Below, piece after piece: positions 1 through 5,043 of a stretch of 5,043 nucleotides of DNA; position 1 is the first letter of the stretch, and every line of letters starts with the position of its first letter. The notes beneath the pieces were generated by a model that did not search any database, had not been told where the DNA came from, and saw only the letters and a list, made by a program, of their open reading frames with translations. The position numbers and the translations under genes are program-made. The DNA comes from Oxalobacter sp. (GTDB lineage Bacteria; Pseudomonadota; Gammaproteobacteria; Burkholderiales; Burkholderiaceae_D): the NCBI GenBank assembly GCA_012512465.1, contig JAAZED010000062.1:1-5043 (forward strand), given 5' to 3'.

Positions 1-532
1 CATCAACCTCGTCACTGACGTTATGACAGGAGCACCGGAACTTGCCAGTTTCAAGAATGATGGAACGATTATGGGCAGTTTTCCGATACCTGCTGCTACG
101 AATACTTTTGGTGCAACGGCTTTCGGAAAAGTCACCATTGATTCCCCAAACAGCTTTGTGGTGCAAAAAGGCACACCGGATCCCTTAGAATATCCCATGG
201 ATGGCACAGGCCAGTTGATGCCGGTCTCCACCATGGATGTGTCGACCTTTGACGAGGCACAGAAAACGCTTGCCATAGTAGACTCCGCCCTTGTGCATAT
301 TGTTGGTGAAATGGCCCGCTACGGCGCGCTCCAGGCCCGCTTTGAGTCAACCATCTCCAACCTGGAAGTGACAGCTGAAAATACGACCAACTCCCGAAGC
401 CGTATCACGGATGCGGACTATGCCCAGGAAACAGCAGCACTTTCAAGGGCATCCATCCTGCAGCAGGCCGGTACTTCGATGCTTGCGCAGGCTAACCAGA
501 TACCACAGACAGTTTTAGGTCTTCTCCAGTAA
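1..532 (+). CDS. fliC: Flagellin, C-terminal part (5' end cut by window edge)
   Basis: Structural subunit of the flagellar filament, exported by the flagellar type III system and polymerised outside the cell. The reading frame is open from base 2 to the window edge (it begins I-N-L-V-T-D-V before the first ATG at 23), so ATG 23 is internal and the true start lies to the left. Of 176 visible residues, about 1-77 are a variable surface-domain segment with no family signature that I recognise. Residues about 78-176 are the conserved D1/D0 C-terminal region, with ALQARFESTISNLE, SRSRITDADYAQETAALSRA and ILQQAGTSMLAQANQIPQ followed by VLGLLQ. The last residue is Gln where Arg is common. The 3' flank has a strong terminator and no flaG, fliD or fliS, which often follow fliC. 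The family is certain; which flagellin paralogue it is cannot be told from a fragment. Confidence 0.96.
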   Translation, partial: INLVTDVMTGAPELASFKNDGTIMGSFPIPAATNTFGATAFGKVTIDSPNSFVVQKGTPDPLEYPMDGTGQLMPVSTMDVSTFDEAQKTLAIVDSALVHIVGEMARYGALQARFESTISNLEVTAENTTNSRSRITDADYAQETAALSRASILQQAGTSMLAQANQIPQTVLGLLQ

Positions 533-553
533 TCTCCTGTATAAACTGGAATA

Positions 554-580
554 TCCCGCCAGTCTGATTCTCTGGTGGGG
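554..580 (+). repeat. Hairpin between flagellin stop and terminator
   Basis: CCCGCCAG (555-562) pairs with CTGGTGGG (572-579), 8 bp including one G-U pair in the + RNA, closed by a 9-nt loop; T554-G580 can add a wobble pair. It sits 22 nt after the flagellin stop and directly before the main terminator, so it could protect the 3' end of the flagellin mRNA. That role is inference. Confidence 0.5.
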
Positions 581-581
581 G

Positions 582-615
582 GCACAAAAGGCACCATCAA
601 CGGTGCCTTTTGTGC
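582..615 (+). terminator. Intrinsic terminator of the flagellin gene, possibly bidirectional
   Basis: GCACAAAAGGCACC (582-595) and GGTGCCTTTTGTGC (602-615) form a perfect 14-bp stem with a 6-nt loop. Its GC-rich core GGCACC/GGTGCC (590-595, 602-607) is followed by TTTT at 608-611 and preceded by AAAA on the other side, the classic form of a rho-independent terminator that can work in both directions. It lies 50 nt after the flagellin stop codon. Confidence 0.88.
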
Positions 616-907
616 GTGGGCTGTGCGTAAAAAAACAGGCGCTTATTTGGTAATGTTGTTTCCCGCCTGAGGGATTTCTGGCAAAATGCCGCTCATTTTG
701 TTGTGATGTAAAGAAACGGGACTGCCAAAAGTGTCCTGAGGTGCTTTTGGATGATCCTGCTGTATTTTATGAAGTGTTTTTTTCTGCATGTCGCGTACTT
801 GCAGGGGGGTGCTGTTTTTCCGGTCAGGCGGAATCGATTGTCTGTACCCGGCAAAGGGGCTGTTTTTACCATGCAGAACAGTTTTTTGGTGAAAAATAAA
901 TTAACGG
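616..907. other. Non-coding spacer, no supported gene
   Basis: I see no gene here. The stretch has an A7 run (629-635), a weak inverted repeat CAGGCG/CGCCTG (636-641, 664-669) with a 22-nt loop, a 7-bp hairpin at 725-750 (listed separately) and several T-runs. A 93-codon + frame opens at ATG 751 but has no recognisable features and runs into the structured block downstream, so I do not call it. Confidence 0.5.
725..750. repeat. Inverted repeat (hairpin)
   Basis: CCAAAAG (725-731) and CTTTTGG (744-750) form a perfect 7-bp stem around a 12-nt interior, with two further G-U pairs possible on the + strand. There is no U-tract after it, so it is not a good terminator. A Shine-Dalgarno-like GAGG (738-741) lies in the loop, 9 nt before ATG 751. 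Confidence 0.4.
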
Positions 908-936
908 TTTACAAAACTAATCTTTCAGATTATCTT
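908..936 (+). promoter_or_regulatory. Possible sigma-70 promoter with internal palindrome
   Basis: TTTACA (908-913) matches the -35 consensus at 5 of 6 positions. It is followed after exactly 17 bp by TATCTT (931-936), a 4-of-6 match to the -10 consensus. The spacer holds the palindrome TAATCT-TTC-AGATTA (918-932), which reaches into the -10 and could be an operator or simply an AT-rich hairpin. No protein gene follows; transcription would enter the structured block from about 943. Matches of this quality do occur by chance in AT-rich sequence. Confidence 0.3.
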
Positions 937-942
937 GATGCT

Positions 943-1140
943 TCCCCCCTGATGGAGATCGCTGGTGGCATCCGGGCTAGCAGTATCTTGTCACCAGATT
1001 CTGTATCTCCATACGGGCGGGAGTGGACCTAATACAAGACCCCTTTCGTGGAAATAAGTCCGCCGGCTCGTAACCCGGTCTTTAGCTCCCGCCCGCCTTG
1101 ACACCCTGTTGAGGCGGGTATTTCCCGAGAATACCTGTTT
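943..1140 (+). ncRNA. Candidate structured RNA (unassigned)
   Basis: This block is dense in perfect complementary segments: ATGGAGAT/ATCTCCAT (952-959, 1005-1012) enclosing CTGGTG/CACCAG (962-967, 992-997); CGGGCGGGAG/CTCCCGCCCG (1014-1023, 1086-1095) enclosing AAGACC/GGTCTT (1036-1041, 1077-1082); CCCGCCT/AGGCGGG (1092-1098, 1112-1118); and GGTATT/AATACC (1117-1122, 1130-1135) followed by TGTTTT. CCGGG in the first hairpin's loop (972-976) can also pair with CCCGG (1074-1078), a possible pseudoknot. A promoter-like sequence precedes it and a terminator-like end closes it on +. I recognise no known family, and the strand is uncertain: some G-U pairs favour +, one potential stem (1025-1030 with 1056-1061) favours -. 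It could instead be the 3' flank of the - strand gene remnant. Confidence 0.27.
1092..1135. terminator. Two overlapping terminator-like hairpins
   Basis: CCCGCCT (1092-1098) pairs with AGGCGGG (1112-1118) around a 13-nt loop and is followed on + by TATTT. GGTATT (1117-1122) pairs with AATACC (1130-1135) around a 7-nt loop and is followed by TGTTTT. The pair also lies just beyond the stop codon of the - strand remnant (stop at 1140-1142), so it could end transcription from either side. On - there is no U-tract, so the fit is better for +. Confidence 0.35.
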
Positions 1141-1826
1141 TACTGGATGGCCGTTGCCATAAGGCCGGTGGCTGATCTTGTCTTGAGCGGTCGGTCTGCT
1201 TTCAGTCCCCGGTAGACGGGCGTCATCAGCAATCCGCAATCGGTTTTTTCACTGCATTCCACGAGACAGGCCAGGCTGGGCTTTAACCAGACGGCTGGAT
1301 TGTCACTCATAAAGGCCATGGTGGAAAAAGGGTGGGTATCTGTTTTTGACTGGCTGGCAATGATGAGCTCGTCTAACGGATGTTCACCGAGCGGGACATG
1401 GCCGGTATACCGGATGGCGCCGTTGTCGCTTTCCGTGCCAAGGATAAGCTGGCTGATGTTGTTTCCACTCTTTTCATATCCGCATACCAGGTGTTCTTCC
1501 AGTGCATGATGTCCGGTTTTGTGCCAGTCGGAATAGTTAAAGCCCGGCTTGTCGCTGTCGTCTTCCCTGTGTTCGTTTTTTTCATCCCGTTTTTTCAGGC
1601 AGGGGCATCGCCTGTTTTGTGGTGGATGGATTTCGGGGTGTTGGATAGGATGGGGGTCACGCCTGCTTCCCGGTTTGGGATCGCGGGGTTTTTTGGGGTT
1701 CGGGTTTCGTTTGGGTTTGGTGTGGTCCTGCAATACGTCGAGCCTGCCGGTTTCATCCAGCCCGGATGGCAGGCCGATCAGGGCGGGGTGGAGGATTTTC
1801 TGGCTGGCGGTGCGGCGTTGTCTCAT
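1140..1826 (-). pseudogene. ATP-dependent DNA ligase remnant: LigD-type OB-fold C-terminus behind a low-complexity N-terminus
   Basis: LigD-type ligases seal DNA ends, mainly in Ku-dependent end joining. Residues ~98-215 of this 228-codon frame follow the ligase C-terminal pattern: SDWHKTGHH in the place of motif V (usually W-L-K-x-K), EEHLVCGY (family E-F-V-I-G-G-Y), LILG, then GAIRYTGHV (family L-x-Y-x-G-x-V-G-T-G), HPF, and VWLKPSLACLVECSE with GLLMTPVYRGLKADR in the place of motif VI (family G-x-L-R-x-P-x-F-x-G-L-R-x-D-K). The nucleotidyltransferase domain with its catalytic K-x-D-G is absent. Residues 1-95 are instead low-complexity, with Pro at nearly every second or third position in 37-69. 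There is no Shine-Dalgarno before ATG 1826, and a TGA lies in frame 12 nt upstream. Key motif residues are altered (L to H in motif V, R/K swapped in motif VI). The best reading is a truncated, decaying gene; a small functional OB protein is the alternative. Domain assignment is from memory of the family. Confidence 0.52.
1677..1704 (+). other. Potential G-quadruplex
   Basis: Four G-runs GGG (1677-1679), GGGG (1685-1688), GGGG (1695-1698) and GGG (1702-1704) are separated by 5, 6 and 3 nt, which fits the usual G3+/N1-7 rule; another GGG follows at 1713-1715. It lies on the + strand, opposite the Pro-rich segment of the ligase remnant, so it would be on the template strand of that frame. Whether it folds is unknown. 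Confidence 0.35.
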
Positions 1827-1898
1827 GGTGTTTTCAGCTCATGATGGTTGTGTGGTGATGTTTAGTCCTGCCCGGCAACGGAAAATTCAGGGGGTGTC

Positions 1899-1958
1899 GG
1901 CTTTCCTTGCGATCAATCAAGCCTGGATGGCTGGTGCAGGAAAGCCATGTGATCATGG
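1899..1958. repeat. Nested inverted repeats upstream of the pst promoter
   Basis: GGCTTTCC (1899-1906) and GGAAAGCC (1939-1946) are a perfect 8-bp inverted repeat, extendable by T1907-A1938. The loop holds AGCC/GGCT (1920-1923, 1929-1932), and CCATG-TGAT-CATGG (1945-1958) overlaps the right arm. No U-tract follows on either strand. It lies 30 bp upstream of the PHO box and could be an old terminator, a protein site or neutral sequence. Confidence 0.35.
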
Positions 1959-1988
1959 TAGGGGGCTGTTTTACGGTTAGTTTGTGTT

Positions 1989-2022
1989 TTGTCACAAAAC
2001 TGTCATATTTGCCCGTTACATT
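1989..2022 (+). promoter_or_regulatory. PHO box and -10 of the pst promoter
   Basis: TTGTCAC (1989-1995), a 4-bp spacer AAAA, and CTGTCAT (2000-2006) form the paired 7-bp direct repeats spaced by 4 bp that PhoB dimers bind; the 18 bp differ from the usual PHO-box consensus at only a couple of positions. TACATT (2017-2022) is a 4-of-6 match to the -10 element and begins 10 bp after the box, the spacing known for PhoB-activated promoters that lack a good -35. Transcription would start near 2029, about 25 nt before pstS. This implies induction by phosphate starvation. Confidence 0.85.
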
Positions 2023-2044
2023 GTTTTCAGGATCAACTGTTTTA

Positions 2045-2050
2045 GGGAGG
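2045..2050 (+). promoter_or_regulatory. Ribosome binding site of pstS
   Basis: GGGAGG ends 4 nt before ATG 2055. The spacing is short, but the next in-frame ATG (2064) would be 13 nt away, so 2055 is the better start. Confidence 0.8.
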
Positions 2051-2054
2051 TTTT

Positions 2055-3083
2055 ATGAGAGCAATGACGGGAAAACTGCTGTTAACAGCGGCATCGGTGC
2101 TGCTTTGTGCCAAGGCGTTTGCGGCTGATATCACGGGAGCGGGGGCGACTTTTCCTTACCCGATTTATGCCAAATGGGCGGAAAGTTATCAGAAGCACTC
2201 GGGTGACCGGCTGAATTACCAGTCGATCGGTTCGGGTGGCGGGATCAAGCAGATCAAGGCAAAGACGGTGGATTTCGGCGCTTCGGACAAGCCGCTGGAT
2301 GCGGCCGAACTGGCGTCATCCGGTCTTGTCCAGTTCCCGGTGGTGCTGGGCGGCGTGGTGCCGGTTGTCAATGTGGAAGGGATCAGGCCGGGGCAACTGA
2401 AGCTTTCCGGTCCGGTGATTGCCGATATTTATCTGGGAAAAATCACGCAATGGAATGCGCCTGAGATTGCTGCGCTGAATCCGGGGGTGACGCTGCCGGC
2501 ACGGGCGATTACGGTGGTGCACCGCGCAGATGGGTCAGGGACGTCTTTTCTCTGGACGGATTTTCTTTCCAAGGTGAGCAGTGATTTCAAGTCACAGGTA
2601 GGTGCCGGCACAGCAGTGAAATGGCCCACCGGTGTTGGCGGCAAGGGTAATGAGGGCGTGGCGGCGAATGTGCAGCGCATCAAGGGGGCAATCGGTTACG
2701 TGGAATATGCTTATGCCAGGCGCAACAACATTTCGCACACTCAGCTCTTGAACCGGGATGGCAAGTATGTGCAACCGGATGAGGCGGCTTTCAAGGAAGC
2801 GGCAGCCGGGGCTGACTGGAGCAATGCGCCTGGCTTCGGGGTGATCCTGACCAATGGCTCGGGCTGGCCGGTAACAGGCGCTTCTTTCATCCTGATGCAG
2901 AAGGTGCAGGCGGATGCGGAAAAAGGGAAAGCAGTCCTGAAGTTTTTTGACTGGTCTTTCAATAATGGCGGGAAGATGGCATCCGAGCTGGATTATGTGA
3001 TGCTGCCGCCTGCGGTGATCCGGCAGGTACGGCAGGCATGGAAGGCATCGATCACCGATGCGTCCGGCAAGGCGGTGTGGTAA
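2055..3083 (+). CDS. pstS: Periplasmic phosphate-binding protein PstS
   Basis: High-affinity phosphate receptor of the Pst ABC importer: it binds inorganic phosphate in the periplasm and delivers it to PstC-PstA. The 342-residue precursor is close to the 346 of E. coli PstS. Residues 1-23 are a signal peptide (K7, hydrophobic L8-L17, cleavage expected after A21-F22-A23). Phosphate ligands known from the E. coli structure are all present: T32-F33 in GAGATFPYP, S60 in IGSGGG, D78 in FGASD, and R157, S161, G162, T163 in HRADGSGTSF. VKWPTGVGGKGNEGVA and GAIGYVEYAYA are further family blocks, and the end KASITDASGKAVW matches the usual C-terminus. It is the first gene of the pst operon, directly behind a PHO box. 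No lipobox cysteine is at the cleavage site, so it should be soluble. Confidence 0.98.
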   Translation: MRAMTGKLLLTAASVLLCAKAFAADITGAGATFPYPIYAKWAESYQKHSGDRLNYQSIGSGGGIKQIKAKTVDFGASDKPLDAAELASSGLVQFPVVLGGVVPVVNVEGIRPGQLKLSGPVIADIYLGKITQWNAPEIAALNPGVTLPARAITVVHRADGSGTSFLWTDFLSKVSSDFKSQVGAGTAVKWPTGVGGKGNEGVAANVQRIKGAIGYVEYAYARRNNISHTQLLNRDGKYVQPDEAAFKEAAAGADWSNAPGFGVILTNGSGWPVTGASFILMQKVQADAEKGKAVLKFFDWSFNNGGKMASELDYVMLPPAVIRQVRQAWKASITDASGKAVW

Positions 3084-3182
3084 TGACAGTGTTTTTTTCC
3101 GGCGCCGGTTGCAGCAGGAGGTTTCCTTGCAATTTCCCCGAATGCGGCAATCGGCGCTTCCTCACCAGAAAGGACAAGTGCC
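3084..3182 (+). other. pstS-pstC intergenic spacer
   Basis: The 99 bp hold a T7 run (3092-3098), the perfect 10-bp palindrome CCGGCGCCGG (3099-3108), an isolated strong Shine-Dalgarno AGGAGG (3116-3121) far from pstC, and the pstC site AAAGGA (3169-3174), 8 nt before ATG 3183. In the pstC frame there is no ATG, GTG or TTG between the stop at 3084-3086 and 3183, which fixes the pstC start. The palindrome lacks a following T-run, so it is not an obvious terminator; it might reduce pstC expression relative to pstS or stabilise the pstS 3' end. Confidence 0.6.
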
Positions 3183-3201
3183 ATGGGTGTGCCTGAGCTG
3201 A
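3127..3201 (+). CDS. Possible leader micro-ORF overlapping the pstC start (speculative)
   Basis: AGGAGG (3116-3121), the strongest ribosome binding site in the spacer, lies 5 nt before TTG 3127. That codon opens a 24-codon frame ending at TGA 3199-3201, 19 nt inside pstC in another frame. The peptide ([10 protein letters not shown]...) has no recognisable feature. If translated, it would bring ribosomes to the pstC start and couple its translation to pstS mRNA. TTG starts are uncommon, and the Shine-Dalgarno may be fortuitous. Confidence 0.2.
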   Translation: MQFPRMRQSALPHQKGQVPWVCLS

Positions 3202-4202
3202 CGCTGGATACGGGTGTGCAATCGCCCGAATCAAAAGCGCAAAGTCCTGCCTGCCAGATCGGGCGGCCTTGCCGCGGCAAACCCTGGCAGGATCGCGCGT
3301 TTCACGGCGTGACACTGCTTTTTGCGCTGATGGTTGTACTGGCGCTGGGCGGTATCCTGGTTTCGCTTTTAATTGAATCGGTTCCGGCTTTCAAGGCGTT
3401 TGGCGCCGGTTTTATGACGCGGGTGGAGTGGGATCCTGTCAATGATGAGTACGGGGCGGCTATCGCGATTTTCGGGACGGTTGCGACATCTGTTATTGCG
3501 CTGCTGATTGCTGTGCCGTTGAGTTTCGGGATTGCGATGTTTTTGACGGAGCTGTGCCCGGTGTGGCTGAAACGCCCCATGGGGATGGCAGTGGAGCTTC
3601 TGGCCGGGGTGCCGAGCATTATTTACGGCATGTGGGGGCTTTTTGTGCTGGTGCCGCTGTTTGCGGATTATGTACAGCCGGGGCTGACGTTTCTTCTGGG
3701 ATGGATACCGGGTATCGGGCCGCTCTTTTCCGGGCCGATGATGGGTATCGGTATTTTCACGGCCGGGGTGATCCTGGCGGTGATGATTATTCCTTTTATT
3801 TCGTCTGTGATGCGCGATGTGTTTGAGACGGTACCGCCTATCCTGAGGGAGTCGGCGTATGCGCTGGGGTGCACCCGCTGGGAAGTGGTCAGGCGGATCG
3901 TGCTCCACTATACGAAAAACGGGGTGGTGGGCGGCATCATGCTCGGCCTGGGACGGGCGCTGGGTGAGACGATGGCGGTGACTTTTGTGATCGGCAATGC
4001 TCACAGGCTGTCGACTTCTCTATACGCACCCGGCAACAGTATTGCCTCGACACTGGCCAATGAGTTTGCGGAAGCGGCCTCGACGCTTCATGTATCGAGC
4101 CTTTTTGCGCTGGGACTGATTCTTTTCATGATCACGTTTGTGGTGCTGTCAGCGGCAAAGCTGATGCTTATGCGTATGTCAAAACGGGAGGGGCTGGCAT
4201 GA
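3183..4202 (+). CDS. pstC: Phosphate ABC transporter permease PstC
   Basis: One of the two inner-membrane channel subunits of the Pst importer, paired with PstA. At 339 residues it is about 20 longer than E. coli PstC (319); the extra length is a hydrophilic cytoplasmic N-terminus (1-38). Hydrophobic segments lie near 42-65, 91-120, 133-160, 187-207, 246-268 and 303-328, consistent with the six-helix MetI-type fold. [12 protein letters not shown] (81-92) is the periplasmic block typical of Pst[21 protein letters not shown] (223-242) is the EAA loop that docks the ATPase PstB, followed by [13 protein letters not shown] (254-266), the conserved Arg/Glu-bearing helix implicated in phosphate passage. 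Start: AAAGGA 8 nt upstream of ATG 3183, and no other start codon is possible in frame. Its stop overlaps the pstA start (ATGA at 4199-4202). Confidence 0.97.
   Translation: MGVPELTLDTGVQSPESKAQSPACQIGRPCRGKPWQDRAFHGVTLLFALMVVLALGGILVSLLIESVPAFKAFGAGFMTRVEWDPVNDEYGAAIAIFGTVATSVIALLIAVPLSFGIAMFLTELCPVWLKRPMGMAVELLAGVPSIIYGMWGLFVLVPLFADYVQPGLTFLLGWIPGIGPLFSGPMMGIGIFTAGVILAVMIIPFISSVMRDVFETVPPILRESAYALGCTRWEVVRRIVLHYTKNGVVGGIMLGLGRALGETMAVTFVIGNAHRLSTSLYAPGNSIASTLANEFAEAASTLHVSSLFALGLILFMITFVVLSAAKLMLMRMSKREGLA
4186..4191 (+). promoter_or_regulatory. Ribosome binding site of pstA
   Basis: GGGAGG lies inside the end of pstC, 7 nt before ATG 4199. With the ATGA overlap it supports translational coupling of pstC and pstA. 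Confidence 0.8.
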
Positions 4203-5043
4203 GGGAAAAACGGGCAAGACGGATTTACCGCTGGCGGATGGCAAGGCATCGTATCGGGATGTGCCTGTCAGTTTTTGCGATGGGGATAGGGATTTTTTTC
4301 CTGATGTGGATTTTAGGTACGCTCCTGGTAAAGGGGCTGGGCGGGGTAAGCTGGGCCATGCTGACGCAATCGACACCGGCGCCGGGCAGTGAGGGCGGCG
4401 GGCTTTTGAATGCGCTTGCCGGCAGCGTGATGATGGTGACGGTATCCACCCTGATTGTGACGCCGGTGGGGATTTTCGCCGGGATTTATCTGGCGGAATA
4501 TGGAGAGAAAAGTGTTTTTGCGAAGGTAGTGCGTTTCCTGGTGGATGTGATGCTGTCAGCGCCGTCGATTGTGATCGGGCTTTTTGTGTATGCGGTGTAT
4601 GTGATGTATGTGAAGCATTTTTCGGGTTGGGCAGGCAGTTTTGCCCTCGCGCTGATTGCGCTGCCGGTAGTGGTGCGCACTACGGATAATTTTCTCTCGC
4701 TGGTGCCGCTTTCCCTGAGGGAAGCAGCCTATGCGCTGGGTGCGCCGCAATGGAAGGTGGCGCTGATGATTCGCTTGAAAGCGGTGCAGGCCGGGGTGCT
4801 TACCGGGGTGCTGCTGGCGGTGGCGAGAATTTCGGGGGAGACAGCGCCGCTTCTTTTCACGGCGCTCAATAACCAGTTTTTCTCGGCGGACATGAATGAG
4901 CCGATGGCAAATTTGCCGGTGGTGATTTACCAGTTTGCCATGAGCCCGTATGACAACTGGCGGGAACTGGCCTGGGCGGGGGCGCTTTTGATCACGCTGG
5001 GTGTGCTGGGGCTGAATATGGTTTCACGGCTGCTTTTTGCCGG
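4199..5043 (+). CDS. pstA: Phosphate ABC transporter permease PstA (3' end cut by window edge)
   Basis: The second channel subunit of the Pst importer. The frame runs without a stop from ATG 4199 to the right edge, giving 281 complete codons; E. coli PstA has 296 residues, so only the last ~15 should be missing. The N-terminus is basic (1-18), then hydrophobic segments lie near 19-45, 72-98, 110-138, 143-160, 197-212 and 256-280. [13 protein letters not shown] (119-131) is a strong PstA/PstC family block. [20 protein letters not shown] (174-193) is the EAA loop for PstB contact, followed by [20 protein letters not shown] (205-224), the conserved Arg/Gly-Glu-Thr-Ala helix typical of Pst[11 protein letters not shown] and [13 protein letters not shown] are also family-typical. 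The start is set by the ATGA overlap with pstC and by GGGAGG 7 nt upstream. pstB and phoU are expected next but are not visible. Confidence 0.97.
   Translation, partial: MREKRARRIYRWRMARHRIGMCLSVFAMGIGIFFLMWILGTLLVKGLGGVSWAMLTQSTPAPGSEGGGLLNALAGSVMMVTVSTLIVTPVGIFAGIYLAEYGEKSVFAKVVRFLVDVMLSAPSIVIGLFVYAVYVMYVKHFSGWAGSFALALIALPVVVRTTDNFLSLVPLSLREAAYALGAPQWKVALMIRLKAVQAGVLTGVLLAVARISGETAPLLFTALNNQFFSADMNEPMANLPVVIYQFAMSPYDNWRELAWAGALLITLGVLGLNMVSRLLFA

Noticed and set aside
679..693. A TGG...GC pattern resembling a sigma-54 promoter
   Set aside because: The distance between the GG and the GC is one base short of the strict sigma-54 spacing, and the TTGC part is missing.
751..1032. A 93-codon + strand frame with a GAGG 9 nt upstream and a hydrophobic N-terminus
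   Set aside because: No recognisable domain; its second half is dictated by the inverted repeats of the structured block, and its ribosome site sits in a hairpin loop. Possible but not supportable.
943..1140. Assignment of the structured block as 6S RNA, RNase P RNA, SRP RNA, tmRNA, or a known riboswitch
   Set aside because: None of the sequence signatures or overall folds I know for these families is visible, so I leave it unassigned.
1380..1844. A 154-codon + strand frame that looks like a small membrane protein
   Set aside because: It is in exact codon register with the - strand ligase remnant, a register in which a hydrophilic protein automatically yields a hydrophobic, stop-poor shadow. 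It starts immediately after a stop, has no homology I recognise, and the - strand frame carries the ligase pattern.
2064..2066. Alternative pstS start at the fourth codon
   Set aside because: It would lie 13 nt from the ribosome binding site; ATG 2055 at 4 nt is short but better, and the signal peptide works with either.
1907..2128. A + strand frame spanning the pst promoter and the pstS start
   Set aside because: It overlaps the PHO box, the -10 and the first 74 bases of pstS in another frame; clearly a shadow.
1..5043. A novel defence, CRISPR, retron or toxin-antitoxin system
   Set aside because: No repeats-and-spacers, reverse transcriptase, nuclease, transposase or paired small toxin/antitoxin frames could be found; the coding content is flagellin, a ligase remnant and the pst operon.

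Overview
The window looks like a betaproteobacterial chromosome segment, most likely Burkholderiales. An Oxalobacteraceae-type host is plausible but unproven. The inference rests on the closeness of the PstS, PstC and PstA proteins to proteobacterial homologues and on the flagellin C-terminus. No rRNA, tRNA, CRISPR array, transposase or phage gene is visible.

Layout: (1) Positions 1-532 hold the 3' part of a flagellin gene on the + strand, cut by the left edge and followed by a strong intrinsic terminator (582-615) with a second hairpin just before it. (2) Positions 616-1139 contain no convincing gene. The stretch 908-1140 has a promoter-like sequence, a dense set of nested and competing inverted repeats and a terminator-like end, so it could be a structured non-coding RNA of about 190 nt; this is a hypothesis. 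(3) Positions 1140-1826 on the - strand are one open frame. Its last ~130 residues read as the OB-fold end of an ATP-dependent DNA ligase of the LigD type, but the adenylation domain is missing and the first ~90 residues are a Pro/Lys/Arg-rich low-complexity stretch. I read it as a ligase gene remnant. (4) Positions 1827-2054 are the pst control region, with a clear PhoB (PHO) box, a -10 element at the expected distance and a strong ribosome binding site. (5) Positions 2055-5043 carry pstS, pstC and pstA, all on + and in that order; pstA runs off the right edge about 15 codons short of its usual end.

PstS captures phosphate in the periplasm and hands it to the PstC-PstA membrane channel. The ATPase PstB and the regulator PhoU would be expected just to the right but lie outside the window. 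The PHO box implies phosphate-starvation control by PhoB/PhoR. The pst operon itself is ordinary. The parts that deserve a second look are the ligase remnant, the structured intergenic block, and a small start-site oddity between pstS and pstC.
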